From NCBI GenBank assembly GCA_023433345.1, contig JAEZDA010000045.1:1-14399 (forward strand): DNA of 14,399 nt, given 5' to 3'. The translations under genes were made by a program, and so were the position numbers. This DNA is from Bacteroidota bacterium (lineage in GTDB: Bacteria > Bacteroidota > Bacteroidia > Chitinophagales > Chitinophagaceae). A model generated the notes under the pieces. That model searched no databases. It was not told the DNA's origin and saw nothing but the letters and a program-made list of their open reading frames with translations. The first letter of the stretch is position 1, and every line of letters starts with the position of its first letter. This document shows, piece by piece, positions 1 to 7,705 of this stretch.

Positions 1-758
1 GCGATCATGTTATCCATTTTTCCCTTAGGTTCAAGCCGCGCATAATAGGCATTGGGGAATGCAAGAATGATATGAAGATGTTTACTGTAAGGCAAATAAT
101 TGGCAAAGGCAAAAATTCCGATGATGTGCAGCCACCAGGCTGTTCGCTCTATGGTATGCAGTGAGCCCGGGTCCATACCTTCAAAAAGCGGCGCGATCAA
201 TCCTGAAACGGCAAAGCGTTCGCCAGCCAGTGTATGATCGGTTGCATTCATCAGTAAGAACAAGCTCATCAAAACGATCTCGGCGATCAAAATATAGTTA
301 GCGTCGCTGCGCGGCCATCCGTCAAGATCGCGCGAAATGAAACGACGAAGTTTTATAATGTTTCTTCGAATTAAAAAGATGAGGCAAACTGCAATGACAG
401 CAATAGCCAGAACTTCGAAAAAATTGATCACAAAAGTGTAAAAGCCACCGAGACTTTCTTTGAATAAACGATGTGTGCCTAAGAGTCCATCAAGTACAAT
501 TTCCAGCACCTCTATGTTAATGATGATGAAGCCTGCGTATATAATAAAGTGCAGTACGGCTACCAGCGGGTTGCGAAACATTTTTTTCTGCCCGAATGCG
601 AGCAGCAACAGGTTCTTCCAACGAAGGCTTTTGTTGTCAGACAGGTATTCATCCAAACCAAGCAAGATGTTCTTCCTGATCTGCAACATGTTTTTGGTGA
701 AAAGCCAGATGGCGAAGCCCGCGATCAGTACAAACAGAATTTGTGGGATATATTCCAT
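1..758 (-). CDS. Membrane-bound (Fe-S)-binding oxidoreductase, N-terminal membrane part (3' end outside the window)
   Basis: The frame reads without a stop from an ATG at 758 down to the window edge, giving 252 residues. A TAG lies in frame six codons upstream of this ATG, so the start is secure. Hydrophobic helices are visible at about residues 3-20, 65-89, 106-130, 155-171 and 205-233. Histidines in or beside them (70, 201, 211, 227, 229) could bind haem. The segment HTIERTAWWLHIIGIFAFAN (201-220) followed by LPYSKHLHI is, from memory, typical of Bacteroidota proteins annotated as (Fe-S)-binding protein. These have a NarI/HdrE-like membrane domain followed by a cytoplasmic 4Fe-4S dicluster. 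The cysteine-rich half is not in the window, so the redox role is inferred from the family. It probably passes electrons between a quinone pool or haem and soluble Fe-S partners; the partner is unknown. Confidence 0.82.
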   Translation of the reverse strand, partial: MEYIPQILFVLIAGFAIWLFTKNMLQIRKNILLGLDEYLSDNKSLRWKNLLLLAFGQKKMFRNPLVAVLHFIIYAGFIIINIEVLEIVLDGLLGTHRLFKESLGGFYTFVINFFEVLAIAVIAVCLIFLIRRNIIKLRRFISRDLDGWPRSDANYILIAEIVLMSLFLLMNATDHTLAGERFAVSGLIAPLFEGMDPGSLHTIERTAWWLHIIGIFAFANYLPYSKHLHIILAFPNAYYARLEPKGKMDNMI

Positions 759-786
759 GGGTGAAAATATGAGCTAAGATAAGTTC

Positions 787-824
787 AATTTGATGATTTG
801 GTTATTTGGAAATTTGGAAATTGG
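787..824. repeat. Imperfect 8-bp tandem array, TGATTTGG type
   Basis: Consecutive units read AATTTGA, TGATTTGG, TTATTTGG, AAATTTGG and AAATTGG, an 8-bp period with 7-bp end units. The array lies in the 195-bp gap between the divergent Fe-S protein and S46 peptidase genes. The unit TGATTTGG recurs exactly at the end of the isoaspartate methyltransferase gene (8948-8955). Confidence 0.6.
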
Positions 825-904
825 ACTTCGATACAAAAGAAAGTGTCAATACACAATAACGCCACCCAACCAATTGATGAGATCTAATGCCGCTTATTGT
901 ATTA

Positions 905-936
905 ATTTGCACATTTTCTTATCTGCACACTTGCAC
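905..936. repeat. 8-bp tandem array, ATTTGCAC type, upstream of the S46 peptidase
   Basis: Four units in register read ATTTGCAC, ATTTTCTT (degenerate), ATCTGCAC and ACTTGCAC. This gives three TGCACA cores spaced 16 and 8 bp apart, ending 17 bp before the ATG at 954. The first unit also carries a weak -7-like sequence (TAATTTG at 903-909), so the array may overlap the promoter. No convincing -33 element was seen. Confidence 0.55.
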
Positions 937-953
937 ACGCTTAAAACGATTGT

Positions 954-3125
954 ATGAAGCAATTTAAATTGATCCTTGCGCTTTTACTGGTACTGAACTT
1001 TTCTCCCGCCCGCGCCGATGAAGGTATGTGGCTGCCGCAACTGCTGGCAAAACTTAATGAAAGCAGAATGAAAAGCCTGGGCATGAAGATCAGCGCTTCG
1101 GATATATATAATATTAATAAAGGAAGTCTTAAAGACGCCATCGTGAGCTTCGGTGGATTTTGCACCGGCGAAGTGATCTCGACAAAAGGGCTTGTGCTTA
1201 CAAACCATCATTGTGGTTTCGATGCGATCCAAAATCATTCAACCTTGGAGAACAACTATATCCGTGATGGTTTTTGGGCTCAAAGTCATTCCAAAGAAAT
1301 TCCAAATGCCGGACTCTTCGTAACATTTATTGTGCGTATTGACGATGTTACAAATGCTGTGTTGAAAGGTGTTACAAGCAGCATGACAGAAGCCGAACGC
1401 CAAAGCATGATCGATAAAAACATTGCGCAGGTTCGCAAAGATGCCACGAGAGAAAGCACGCAGGAAAATATGATCCGTGGCTTTTTTGAAGGAAATCAAT
1501 ATTACATGTTCACTACGGAAACTTACCGTGATGTAAGGCTCGTTGGCGCGCCGCCATCTTCAATCGGAAATTTTGGAAAAGATACCGACAACTGGAGCTG
1601 GCCTCGTCACACCGGAGATTTCGCCATGTTCAGAATTTATGCTTCGAAAGATAATAAGCCTGCAGACTATTCGACAGATAACGTTCCTTTCAAGCCAAAG
1701 CGCTCGCTGAACATCTCAATGGATGGTATCGCTGAAGGAGATTTTACAATGGTATTTGGTTTTCCGGGTGCCACGAATCAATATCTGCACAGTGCAGCGG
1801 TAAAGCAAATTGTGGATGTGCTGGACCCTGCAAAAATCAATGTGCGGGAAAAGGCAATGTCTGTTATCGACGGCTATATGAGAAGAGATGAACAGATCAA
1901 AATTCAGTATGCGGCCAAATACGCCTCACTAAGTAACTATTGGAAAAAATGGAGCGGAGAGGTGCTTGGCCTGAAACGCACAAATGGCGTGGCGAAAAAA
2001 GAAGCTTACGAAGATGTCTTTCGGGAACGGGTAAACGCCAATGCTGCCTGGAAAGCATCTTATGGCAATCTGTTAAATGAACTCGCGGCAGCGTACAAAG
2101 AAATTGAGCCATTCTCTCTTGCTCGCGATCATTTCAATGAGATCATGGTGAGAATCGAATTATACGGCATCGCCGGCAACCTCAACTCGCTCATCACCGC
2201 ATACGAAAAGGATGGTGAAAATGGCTTTAAGAAACGCCTCGCCATTGTTAAAGAAAATCTTTCAGGCACTTTTAATGAATACAATGCAAAGGTTGATGAA
2301 GACCTCTTTCGTGAACTTTTTTCGATCTATCTTTCACAGCCGGAGAGTTACGTTGCCATTGAAGCGAGGGAGGGTTTTAAGTCTGCTGGAAGCGACCACA
2401 ATGCTTTTGCAAGTTCTTTTTACAACGGAACAAACCTGGATGACAAGGCCGCAGTGGAAGCTCTTTTAGATAAACCTATGACCGTTGTACTTGAGGAAAT
2501 TCGTTCTGACAATGCAGCAAAATTTTTTAAAGCCATCCTCTCAAACTACCAGGAAAATGTTCAGCGAAAAATGGCAGATGCACAGGCACGTATCAACAGG
2601 CTGCAGCGCGATTATATGAAAGCCCAGATGGAAGTGATGAAAGAAAAAACTTTCTATCCTGATGCAAACCGTACTATGCGTGTAACGTTCGGACAGGTGA
2701 AGGGATACCAGCCTCGCGACGGGGCGCGATACGACTTCTCAACTGATCTTGATGGTGTGATGGAAAAATATGTGCCCGGCGATTATGAATTTGATCTTCC
2801 GGCAAAACTGATCGACCTGCATTCGAAAAAAGATTATGGAGTCTATGGCAAAAACGGTCGGCTGCCTGTGAACTTCATCGCTACAAATCATACAACAGGA
2901 GGAAATTCCGGCAGTCCTGCACTTGATGCTTATGGTAACCTTATCGGGCTTAATTTCGACCGCGTGTGGGAAGGAACTATGAGTGATATAAATTACGATC
3001 CCTCGCTCTGCAGAAATATTATGGTAGACATCCGTTATGTTTTATTCATCGTAGATAAGTTTGCAGGAGCAAAACACCTGGTTGATGAGATGAATCTGGT
3101 ATATCCCAAGTCCAAAAAGAAATAG
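954..3125 (+). CDS. S46 family dipeptidyl peptidase, DPP11-like (Asp/Glu-specific)
   Basis: This 723-residue exported serine peptidase removes dipeptides from the N-terminus of oligopeptides in the periplasm. A signal peptide (residues 1-21, cleavage after ARA) precedes the chymotrypsin-like fold. The S46 hallmarks are present: TNHHCG at 83-88 (catalytic His), WPRHTGDF with Asp222, and GGNSGSP with Ser652. The long helical insertion between about 270 and 560 fits the family. Arg670 in the segment NFDRVWEG lies 18 residues after the catalytic Ser. In Porphyromonas DPP11 the Arg that selects acidic P1 residues has the same spacing (Ser655/Arg673), whereas DPP7 has Gly there. An acidic-P1 specificity is therefore inferred. 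Length matches DPP11 (about 720). It heads a four-gene operon, with a 16-bp gap to the next gene. Confidence 0.93.
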   Translation: MKQFKLILALLLVLNFSPARADEGMWLPQLLAKLNESRMKSLGMKISASDIYNINKGSLKDAIVSFGGFCTGEVISTKGLVLTNHHCGFDAIQNHSTLENNYIRDGFWAQSHSKEIPNAGLFVTFIVRIDDVTNAVLKGVTSSMTEAERQSMIDKNIAQVRKDATRESTQENMIRGFFEGNQYYMFTTETYRDVRLVGAPPSSIGNFGKDTDNWSWPRHTGDFAMFRIYASKDNKPADYSTDNVPFKPKRSLNISMDGIAEGDFTMVFGFPGATNQYLHSAAVKQIVDVLDPAKINVREKAMSVIDGYMRRDEQIKIQYAAKYASLSNYWKKWSGEVLGLKRTNGVAKKEAYEDVFRERVNANAAWKASYGNLLNELAAAYKEIEPFSLARDHFNEIMVRIELYGIAGNLNSLITAYEKDGENGFKKRLAIVKENLSGTFNEYNAKVDEDLFRELFSIYLSQPESYVAIEAREGFKSAGSDHNAFASSFYNGTNLDDKAAVEALLDKPMTVVLEEIRSDNAAKFFKAILSNYQENVQRKMADAQARINRLQRDYMKAQMEVMKEKTFYPDANRTMRVTFGQVKGYQPRDGARYDFSTDLDGVMEKYVPGDYEFDLPAKLIDLHSKKDYGVYGKNGRLPVNFIATNHTTGGNSGSPALDAYGNLIGLNFDRVWEGTMSDINYDPSLCRNIMVDIRYVLFIVDKFAGAKHLVDEMNLVYPKSKKK

Positions 3126-3141
3126 CGCTTCAGGCCTAAAT

Positions 3142-3684
3142 ATGGATTCAGAATCATTTCTTATAAGGAAGGCTTTTTTATCTGACAGAAGCATTCTTCA
3201 AACTCTCGGAATACAAACATTTCGGGAGGCTTTTGAAGCGTTTAATTCCGCAGATAATATGAGGATGTACATCGAAAAGGCTTTTTCCGATGAGCAGATG
3301 TCAAAGGAGATTTCAAACCCCAACAGCCAATTCTACCTCGCTGAAACAGGCGGCGAAGTGATCGGATACCTCAAAGTGAATTTCAAAGATTCTCAAACTG
3401 AATTAAAGGATAGTGGCGATATGGAGATAGAAAGGATCTATGTACTCAAAAAATTCTATGGAAAGAAAGCGGCACAGTCACTTTTGGAAAAAGCTATAGA
3501 AATTGCTTCACAACGTGTGATTAATTATGCATGGCTCGGCGTGTGGGAACATAATCTTCGTGCCATAAACTTTTATAAAAAGAACGGCTTCGAAGAATTC
3601 GGTAAGCATTCCTTCATGCTTGGGGCAGACGAACAAACCGACCTTTTGATGAAACTCCCGATAAATAGAGGTATTCACTCCTAA
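3142..3684 (+). CDS. GNAT family N-acetyltransferase, PaiA-like
   Basis: This 180-residue cytoplasmic acetyltransferase uses acetyl-CoA to acetylate an amine. The acetyl-CoA site is the segment EIERIYVLKKFYGKKAAQ (95-112), where the usual Q/RxxGxG/A loop is degenerate (KFYGKKAA). The C-terminal GNAT motif is AINFYKKNGFEEFG (141-154), and the tail GADEQTDLLM follows. From memory, the overall pattern (TFREAF, NSQF, GYLKVN, WLGVWE, HSFMLGADEQTDL) closely matches Bacillus subtilis PaiA, a spermidine/spermine N-acetyltransferase, so a polyamine substrate is possible but not shown. It lies 16 bp after the peptidase and 8 bp before tag, so it is probably co-transcribed with both. Confidence 0.9.
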   Translation: MDSESFLIRKAFLSDRSILQTLGIQTFREAFEAFNSADNMRMYIEKAFSDEQMSKEISNPNSQFYLAETGGEVIGYLKVNFKDSQTELKDSGDMEIERIYVLKKFYGKKAAQSLLEKAIEIASQRVINYAWLGVWEHNLRAINFYKKNGFEEFGKHSFMLGADEQTDLLMKLPINRGIHS

Positions 3685-3692
3685 AATAACGA

Positions 3693-4244
3693 ATGAGTTA
3701 TTGTTCAGCCATAGAAAGCATGCAACCGGAAGAGAGAAGAAAGTTGCATAAGAATTATCACGACAAACATTATGGTTTTCCGATCGGCAACGATGACGAA
3801 TTGTTTGGAAGACTGATCATGGAGATCAACCAAGCCGGGCTCAGCTGGGAAACTATCTTAAAGAAGGAGGAAGGTTTTCGAAAGGCGTATAAAAACTTCA
3901 GTATAAAAAAAGTGGCAGCCTTCAATGAAAAAGACCAGGAAAGATTGATGTCGGATGCAGGTATCATACGCAATCGATTAAAGATTAACGCGGCAATAGA
4001 AAATGCAAAGTGCATAATTGTTTTACAAAAACAATATGGCTCCTTCTCCGGGTGGCTCGAACATAATCATCCTAAAACAAAACAGGAATGGGTGAAACTG
4101 TTTAAAAATACCTTTCGGTTCACCGGCGGTGAAATTGTGAATGAATTTTTGATGAGTATCGGTTATCTTCCCGGCGCGCACGATTCAGACTGCGCGGTGA
4201 TGAAGAAGGTGATGAAAAGTAAACCAATGTGGGCTAAATCATAA
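3693..4244 (+). CDS. tag: DNA-3-methyladenine glycosylase I (Tag)
   Basis: This base-excision repair enzyme removes 3-methyladenine from alkylated DNA. At 183 residues it is close to E. coli Tag (187). The zinc-snap ligands are in place: Cys4 (MSYC), His23 (NYHDKHYG), and His163 and Cys167 (HDSDC), equivalent to C4, H17, H175 and C179 of E. coli Tag. Glu44 before NQAGLSW corresponds to the base-contacting Glu38. The helix-hairpin-like region DAGIIRNRLKI is also conserved. It starts 8 bp after the acetyltransferase stop and ends 10 bp before the DUF4256 gene, in the middle of the operon. Confidence 0.95.
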   Translation: MSYCSAIESMQPEERRKLHKNYHDKHYGFPIGNDDELFGRLIMEINQAGLSWETILKKEEGFRKAYKNFSIKKVAAFNEKDQERLMSDAGIIRNRLKINAAIENAKCIIVLQKQYGSFSGWLEHNHPKTKQEWVKLFKNTFRFTGGEIVNEFLMSIGYLPGAHDSDCAVMKKVMKSKPMWAKS

Positions 4245-4254
4245 TTACGATATC

Positions 4255-4824
4255 ATGGCAAAAAAATCAGGCAATTCTCTTTCAGGCAATGATGCAAAAA
4301 AATTGATCGATACATTGAAGTCGCGCTTTGAAAAGCATCAATCCAGGCATCGCGGAATTGAATGGAAAAAAGTTGAAGACCGTTTAGGTAGGGATACCGG
4401 CAAGCTTCGGTCGCTTTTCGAAATGGAACAAACAGGCGGTGAACCTGATGTTGTTAGCATTGATAAAAAATCTGGCGTGGCTTTATTTATGGACTGCTCG
4501 GCAGAATCCCCCTCGGGAAGAAGAAGCCTTTGTTTCGACAAGGCTGCCCTTGATGCCCGTAAGGAAGCCAAACCCTCCGGGAGCGCGATGGAAATGGCAC
4601 ACGATATGGGACTGGAAATTTTAACAGAAGAAGAATATCGCTTCCTGCAAACCCTGGGCGATTTTGATTCGAAAACCTCAAGTTGGGTGCAGACACCTGC
4701 AGACATTCGTAAAGCTGGCGGTGCATTGTTTTGCGACAAACGTTACGGCCATGTTTTTTTATACCACAACGGCGCACAGTCTTACTATGCAGCCCGTGGG
4801 TTCAGGGCAAAACTGGAAATTTAG
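4255..4824 (+). CDS. DUF4256 family protein
   Basis: This is a 189-residue soluble protein without signal peptide or membrane segment. Recognisable DUF4256 blocks are RHRGIEW (31-37), EMEQTGGEPDVVSID (56-70), DCSAESPSGRRSLCFD (80-95), TKTSSW-like SKTSSWVQTPADIRKAGG (139-156), and ALFCDKRYGHVF followed by the C-terminal YYAARGFR. Conserved Cys81, Cys93, Cys160 and several Asp/Arg residues suggest a binding or enzymatic site, but no reaction is known to me for this family. It is the last gene of the operon. It converges on the DUF2279 gene across 36 bp, with no clear hairpin terminator in between. Confidence 0.88.
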   Translation: MAKKSGNSLSGNDAKKLIDTLKSRFEKHQSRHRGIEWKKVEDRLGRDTGKLRSLFEMEQTGGEPDVVSIDKKSGVALFMDCSAESPSGRRSLCFDKAALDARKEAKPSGSAMEMAHDMGLEILTEEEYRFLQTLGDFDSKTSSWVQTPADIRKAGGALFCDKRYGHVFLYHNGAQSYYAARGFRAKLEI

Positions 4825-4860
4825 AACTATCAGACAGGGCATGTTAGTCACTTGTTCAAT

Positions 4861-5895
4861 TTAAAAAGCAAGCCAATTCCATTTCAATTTTCCATCAGAC
4901 AGTTCCAATGCAGGAGCGGGAAATTTAATTACGTTCAACATATCTAATACAAGGCGAATGCTTTTCTTTCGGGTCTTGATTCTTGAAAGATCTACATCCG
5001 GCGCGAGATACCATTGACGAAAGCGCTTAACATCTGGCCTGTTAAAAGTGACCTCACCGTCTTTTTGCGAAAAATTTTCCCTTGCTCCAAAAACTCCTTC
5101 CACGCCCGTACCGATTGATATTTGCAACCATGAGGGGATATTACTTTTAGGAAATATTGGTTTTACTGAGGTGCTTAACCAATAGGTTTGGCCATTATAG
5201 TCTTTTAAGAATCGCTCGAGGGAAGAACTGCCGAACAATTCCTTGCTTCTCAGGTTGAGTTCTGCATCATTATAACGTTTACGGTTAAACGACCATTTCA
5301 TCTGGATGCGTTGTTCATTCCATAACAATTCCTGCGAAACAAGCATGCCGCTTCCCAACACATTGGCTCCGAAATCAGCCCAACTCCATCCCCACTGGGC
5401 ACTAAAGCCGTCAAGAATTTCGATAACGGTTTGATACGCTGCTCCGCTCATGCCACCGAGCCAGATGCGTTTCTTCCGCTCAATGCCCGTCCACCGCCAC
5501 ATCTCCATACTGGCCTTGCTTTCGGCATAAGCGCTATAAACGTGACCAAGCTTGTCCATCTGTTTCCATTCCGCGGCATCGTTAAAAACATGAAAAGATG
5601 ATTGCGGATAATTTTTATACCAGGCGCCGTAAAGTGCGGCCATCGTTCCGCTATAACCAATAATATTCGCGGCAGCGACCCACTTCACGCGGGATTTATT
5701 GTATGGATAGATCCGGGTTGAATCCAGTGCGGAAATGTGGAATGTTGAATTTTGAATTTTGGTATTATATGGACTGAAATTCGGGTTTTGAATTTCGAAT
5801 TTTGAATTTTGAACTACCTGCGCAGAAGCATTAACGTGGATTATAAAAAAAACTATGGTCAGGGTAAAAAATCGGTATGATTTCAGGCAGCGCAT
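4861..5895 (-). CDS. DUF2279 (YfiM-like) envelope protein
   Basis: The 344-residue protein starts at the ATG at 5895, because a signal peptide begins there (charged MRCLKSYR, hydrophobic core, cleavage after NASA at about residue 25). The frame stays open another 366 bp upstream to 6261, but that part overlaps the phosphohexomutase coding sequence and has no signal peptide. The DUF2279 core, about residues 68-195, shows a membrane-like segment VAAANIIGYSGTMAALYGAWY, then EWKQMDKLGHVYSAY and later GMSGAAYQTVIEILDGFSAQWGWSWADFGANVLGS. A Bacteroidota-type C-terminal extension of about 145 residues, rich in aromatic beta-like strands, follows. The family is periplasmic or outer-membrane-associated, with unknown function. 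Residues 28-55 are encoded by short tandem repeats, listed separately. Confidence 0.85.
   Translation of the reverse strand: MRCLKSYRFFTLTIVFFIIHVNASAQVVQNSKFEIQNPNFSPYNTKIQNSTFHISALDSTRIYPYNKSRVKWVAAANIIGYSGTMAALYGAWYKNYPQSSFHVFNDAAEWKQMDKLGHVYSAYAESKASMEMWRWTGIERKKRIWLGGMSGAAYQTVIEILDGFSAQWGWSWADFGANVLGSGMLVSQELLWNEQRIQMKWSFNRKRYNDAELNLRSKELFGSSSLERFLKDYNGQTYWLSTSVKPIFPKSNIPSWLQISIGTGVEGVFGARENFSQKDGEVTFNRPDVKRFRQWYLAPDVDLSRIKTRKKSIRLVLDMLNVIKFPAPALELSDGKLKWNWLAF
5734..5813 (-). repeat. Two 4 x 7-bp tandem arrays inside the DUF2279 coding sequence
   Basis: On the plus strand, 5734-5761 reads AATGTGG, AATGTTG, AATTTTG, AATTTTG. After 24 bp, 5786-5813 reads TTTTGAA, TTTCGAA, TTTTGAA, TTTTGAA. 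Each array is exactly 28 bp. Read on the coding (minus) strand, both yield an IQNS/QNSKF-like peptide between the signal peptide and the DUF2279 core. The encoded stretch looks like unstructured linker. Confidence 0.8.
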
Positions 5896-5904
5896 TTGGT
5901 TGAA

Positions 5905-5912
5905 CAAAATTA
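5905..5912 (-). promoter_or_regulatory. Candidate -7 box for the DUF2279 gene
   Basis: On the minus strand the sequence reads TAATTTTG, a full match to the Bacteroidota TAnnTTTG -7 consensus. It lies 9 bp before the ATG at 5895, which would leave a leader of only a few bases. No clear -33 TTG element was found at the expected spacing, so support rests on one box. Confidence 0.35.
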
Positions 5913-5925
5913 GGCTGATTGAATT

Positions 5926-5996
5926 GGAAACGGCTATTTTTGAAACCCTAAAAACAACAATTAAACTATGCTTATGGAAGCGGCTATTCTTGAAAC
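5926..5996 (+). repeat. Imperfect 21-bp direct repeat spanning the phosphohexomutase start
   Basis: Positions 5926-5946 and 5976-5996 share 19 of 21 bases, offset by 50 bp (cores GGAAACGGCTATT and GGAAGCGGCTATT). The second copy encodes the first residues after the start codon (EAAILET). The first copy is upstream in a different frame and contains the TATTTTTG box. Confidence 0.7.
5935..5942 (+). promoter_or_regulatory. Candidate -7 box for the phosphohexomutase gene
   Basis: TATTTTTG is a full match to TAnnTTTG and lies 25 bp before the ATG at 5968, a plausible leader length. It falls inside the upstream copy of the 21-bp repeat; the downstream copy reads TATTCTTG and no longer matches. A -33 element is not clear. 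Confidence 0.45.
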
Positions 5997-7695
5997 GGCG
6001 AATCAATGGCTTAGCGGACCTTACGATGAGGTGACGAAGGCGGAGATCAACAGGTTGAAAAATGAAAATCCGGAAATGCTGGCAGATGCTTTTTACCAAA
6101 ACCTCGAGTTTGGTACCGGCGGCCTTCGCGGATTGATGGGTGTGGGTACAAACCGGATGAATAAATACACCGTAGGTATGGCCACGCAAGGCTATGCAAA
6201 CTATCTTCTTCAATGCTTCGGAAAAGACTGCAGCGTAGCCATAGCACATGATTGTCGCCACAACAGCCGCAATTTTGCAGAGATCACTGCAAATGTTTTT
6301 GCAGCTAACGGTATAAAGGTGTTTTTGTTTGAAGCCCTTCGCCCAACGCCCGAGCTGAGCTTTACAATTAGAAAATTAGGTTGTAAAGGTGGAGTGGTTT
6401 GTACTGCTAGCCACAATCCTAAAGAATACAATGGCTATAAGGCCTACTGGGATGATGGTGCGCAGCTCGTTCCACCACACGACGCAAATGTGATAAAGGA
6501 AGTTGAAAAGATCAAAGGCATAGATGAAGTAAAGTGGTTTGGCGGAGAGGCAAACATTACCATCATCGGAAAGGAAATGGATGAAGCTTATCTTGAAATG
6601 GTTAAGGGCCTTAGCATTTATCCCGATATATGCGCTGCCCAACACGATCTTAAAATCGTTTATACGCCTGTGCACGGCACCGGGATTATGTTGGTTCCCG
6701 ATGCATTGAAGAAATTCGGGTTTTCCAATGTGCATGTGGTGAAGGAACAAAGCACGCCTGATGGGAACTTTCCAACCGTTATTTATCCTAACCCGGAAGA
6801 AACCGAAACCATGAGTATCGGCCTTCAACAGGCAAAGGCGCTTGATGCTGATATTCTTCTTGGCACCGACCCCGATGCTGATCGCGTGGGCATTGGCGTG
6901 AAAAACCGCCAGGGAGAATGGGTGCTGATGAATGGAAATCAAACGGCACTCCTTGCGTTTAACTATATGATAGAGGCAAGAAAGTTAAAAGGAATAGCGC
7001 AACCGAATGACATGGTGATCAAAACCATTGTAACCACAGATATGATCGATGAGATCGCCCGGCGAAATAATGTGGCCTGTTATAATGTGCTTACCGGTTT
7101 TAAATGGATCTCATCACTCATTCGCGAGAAGGAAGGGAAGGAAAATTATATCATCGGCGGAGAAGAAAGTTTTGGTTTAATGATAGGGGATAAGATCCGC
7201 GACAAGGACGGTGTTAGCGCCGTGGCCATCCTTTGCGAAATGGCAGCTTATGAAAAGAATAAGGGCAGGAGCCTCTTTGATAAATTAGTAGACCTTTATG
7301 TTGAATACGGGTTTTACAAAGAGGGCCTTATCAGCATCACAAAAAAGGGCATGAATGGCGCGAAGGAAATAGCGGAAATGATGCAAGGTTTTCGGAATAA
7401 TCCCCCTCAAACTATCAATGGATCCAGGGTCGTGCAGCTATTGGATTATAGCATAGGAGAGGGACGTGATATTGCAAACGGAAATACGTGGAAGATCAAT
7501 ATTCCTTCGAGCAATGTATTGCAGTTTATTCTTGAAGACGGCTCCAAGATCTCTGCTCGACCCAGTGGAACTGAACCAAAAATAAAATTCTATTTCAGCG
7601 TAAACACAAAACTCGAAAGCGAGAAAGATTTTGAGAAAACGGAAAGATTGCTTGATGAAAAGATCGCGGCAATTATCGCAGATATGAAGTTGTAA
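5968..7695 (+). CDS. Phospho-sugar mutase (phosphoglucomutase/phosphomannomutase, alpha-D-phosphohexomutase family)
   Basis: This 575-residue cytoplasmic enzyme interconverts hexose 1-phosphate and 6-phosphate, linking glycolysis to polysaccharide and nucleotide-sugar synthesis. All four domain signatures are present: the phosphoserine loop TASHNPKEYNGYK with Ser148, the Mg2+ loop GTDPDADR (D301, D303, D305), the sugar-specificity loop GGEESFG (397-403), and the phosphate-binding loop RPSGTEPK (531-538). Length and the N-terminal LEFGTGGLRG with NRMNKYT place it with the PgcA/PGM2-like branch and not with short E. coli-type mutases. Glucose against mannose preference cannot be read from these motifs. 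The start may be the ATG at 5968 or, fitting the family better, the second one at 5974. The lipocalin-like gene follows after 10 bp. Confidence 0.95.
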   Translation: MLMEAAILETANQWLSGPYDEVTKAEINRLKNENPEMLADAFYQNLEFGTGGLRGLMGVGTNRMNKYTVGMATQGYANYLLQCFGKDCSVAIAHDCRHNSRNFAEITANVFAANGIKVFLFEALRPTPELSFTIRKLGCKGGVVCTASHNPKEYNGYKAYWDDGAQLVPPHDANVIKEVEKIKGIDEVKWFGGEANITIIGKEMDEAYLEMVKGLSIYPDICAAQHDLKIVYTPVHGTGIMLVPDALKKFGFSNVHVVKEQSTPDGNFPTVIYPNPEETETMSIGLQQAKALDADILLGTDPDADRVGIGVKNRQGEWVLMNGNQTALLAFNYMIEARKLKGIAQPNDMVIKTIVTTDMIDEIARRNNVACYNVLTGFKWISSLIREKEGKENYIIGGEESFGLMIGDKIRDKDGVSAVAILCEMAAYEKNKGRSLFDKLVDLYVEYGFYKEGLISITKKGMNGAKEIAEMMQGFRNNPPQTINGSRVVQLLDYSIGEGRDIANGNTWKINIPSSNVLQFILEDGSKISARPSGTEPKIKFYFSVNTKLESEKDFEKTERLLDEKIAAIIADMKL

Positions 7696-7705
7696 AACTT
7701 TACCA

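Noticed and set aside
460..777. Open frames on the plus strand at the left edge
   Set aside because: They are antisense to the Fe-S membrane protein, whose minus-strand reading has a clear family pattern.
4825..4860. Bidirectional terminator between the convergent DUF4256 and DUF2279 genes
   Set aside because: No stable stem followed by a T-run is seen in these 36 bp.
5896..6261. Upstream extension of the DUF2279 frame to 6261 on the minus strand
   Set aside because: It overlaps the conserved start of the phosphohexomutase on the other strand, and the signal peptide begins at 5895.
6376..6942. Long open frame on the minus strand (188 codons) inside the phosphohexomutase gene
   Set aside because: It is antisense to highly conserved catalytic motifs, and its protein is rich in His and Ile with no recognisable domain.
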